DNA from: Chloroflexota bacterium
Lineage (GTDB): Bacteria; Chloroflexota; Anaerolineae; B4-G1
Assembly (NCBI GenBank): GCA_024232355.1
Contig: JAAEPW010001361.1
Span: 1 to 32,721 of the forward strand
Direction of reading: 5' to 3'
Length of the DNA stretch: 32,721 nt
Part shown: positions 32,584 to 32,721 of the stretch, piece after piece
Numbering within the stretch: position 1 is the stretch's first letter
How the letters are laid out: every line of letters starts with the position of its first letter
Program-made: the position numbers and the translations under genes
The notes under the pieces: model-generated
Databases searched by the model: none
Told to the model about the DNA's origin: nothing
What the model saw: only the letters and a program-made list of their open reading frames with translations

Positions 32584-32721
32584 TACCCGTGAATGAGTGA
32601 CTGCTCAGTGAGCATAGTAATGAGACCGAGACTTGGGATAAATCTATTCTGGAGGCGAACTACTTGTCTAACTGGGTAAACTCGCGTATTCTTGGGGAAA
32701 ATCAGTGTGGAGGGCAGAGAA

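Noticed and set aside
31471..32592. 373-codon plus-strand open frame
   Set aside because: It is the shadow of the ankyrin-repeat gene, which has clear repeats on the other strand.

Overview
The window most resembles a chromosomal segment from an anaerobic, probably uncultured, member of the Chloroflexota (Anaerolineae-like). The basis is a secreted repeat protein ending in the IYLPLV-type tail common in that phylum, a Mvh/Hdr/Fdh redox operon, an inositol-phospholipid gene pair, and strong Shine-Dalgarno sites (GGAGG-type) before most genes. This placement is an inference; there is no rRNA gene in the window.

Layout. Positions 1-680 hold no credible gene but contain two strong hairpins and inverted repeats. 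Positions 681-5358 (minus strand) hold a small secreted protein, two tandem single-domain receivers lacking the usual acidic pair, an array of three 23-bp repeats, a NarL-type response regulator, and a REC-PAS-PAS-GAF-HisKA_3 hybrid kinase. Positions 5368-7603 hold an alkylguanine-DNA alkyltransferase, a Nudix hydrolase and a BaiN/HI0933-type flavoprotein. A 127-bp element with 15-bp terminal inverted repeats follows, then a SAM methyltransferase and an AIM24-family protein. Positions 9490-12804 encode two exported proteins: a seven-repeat putative beta-propeller and a protein with a C-terminal Peptidase_S74 self-cleaving chaperone domain.

The centrepiece is a minus-strand redox cluster from about 23280 down to 13014: hdrA, mvhD, an FrhB/FdhB-like iron-sulfur subunit, a HdrC-ferredoxin-MvhD fusion, mvhG, mvhA, hicB-hicA, fdhA and a ferritin-like protein. 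Both hdrA and fdhA are interrupted by one in-frame TGA, each at the position where the family carries Cys or Sec. Each TGA is followed by a hairpin with a GGU-type apical loop, so both are best read as selenoproteins. Together the genes suggest a flavin-based electron-bifurcating HdrA core fed by a [NiFe]-hydrogenase module and a formate dehydrogenase module. No HdrB is present, so the second electron acceptor is unknown. A toxin-antitoxin pair sits inside the cluster.

To the right, a DUF1152 gene is transcribed divergently from hdrA with well-formed promoters. An ABC exporter pair follows, whose permease carries a SpoIIM-like C-terminal half, then a PHP-domain phosphoesterase. Next comes an ArsR regulator / inositol-3-phosphate synthase / CDP-alcohol phosphatidyltransferase operon, probably making a phosphatidylinositol-type lipid, then tRNA-Pro(CGG), a multi-pass membrane protein and an ankyrin-repeat protein.
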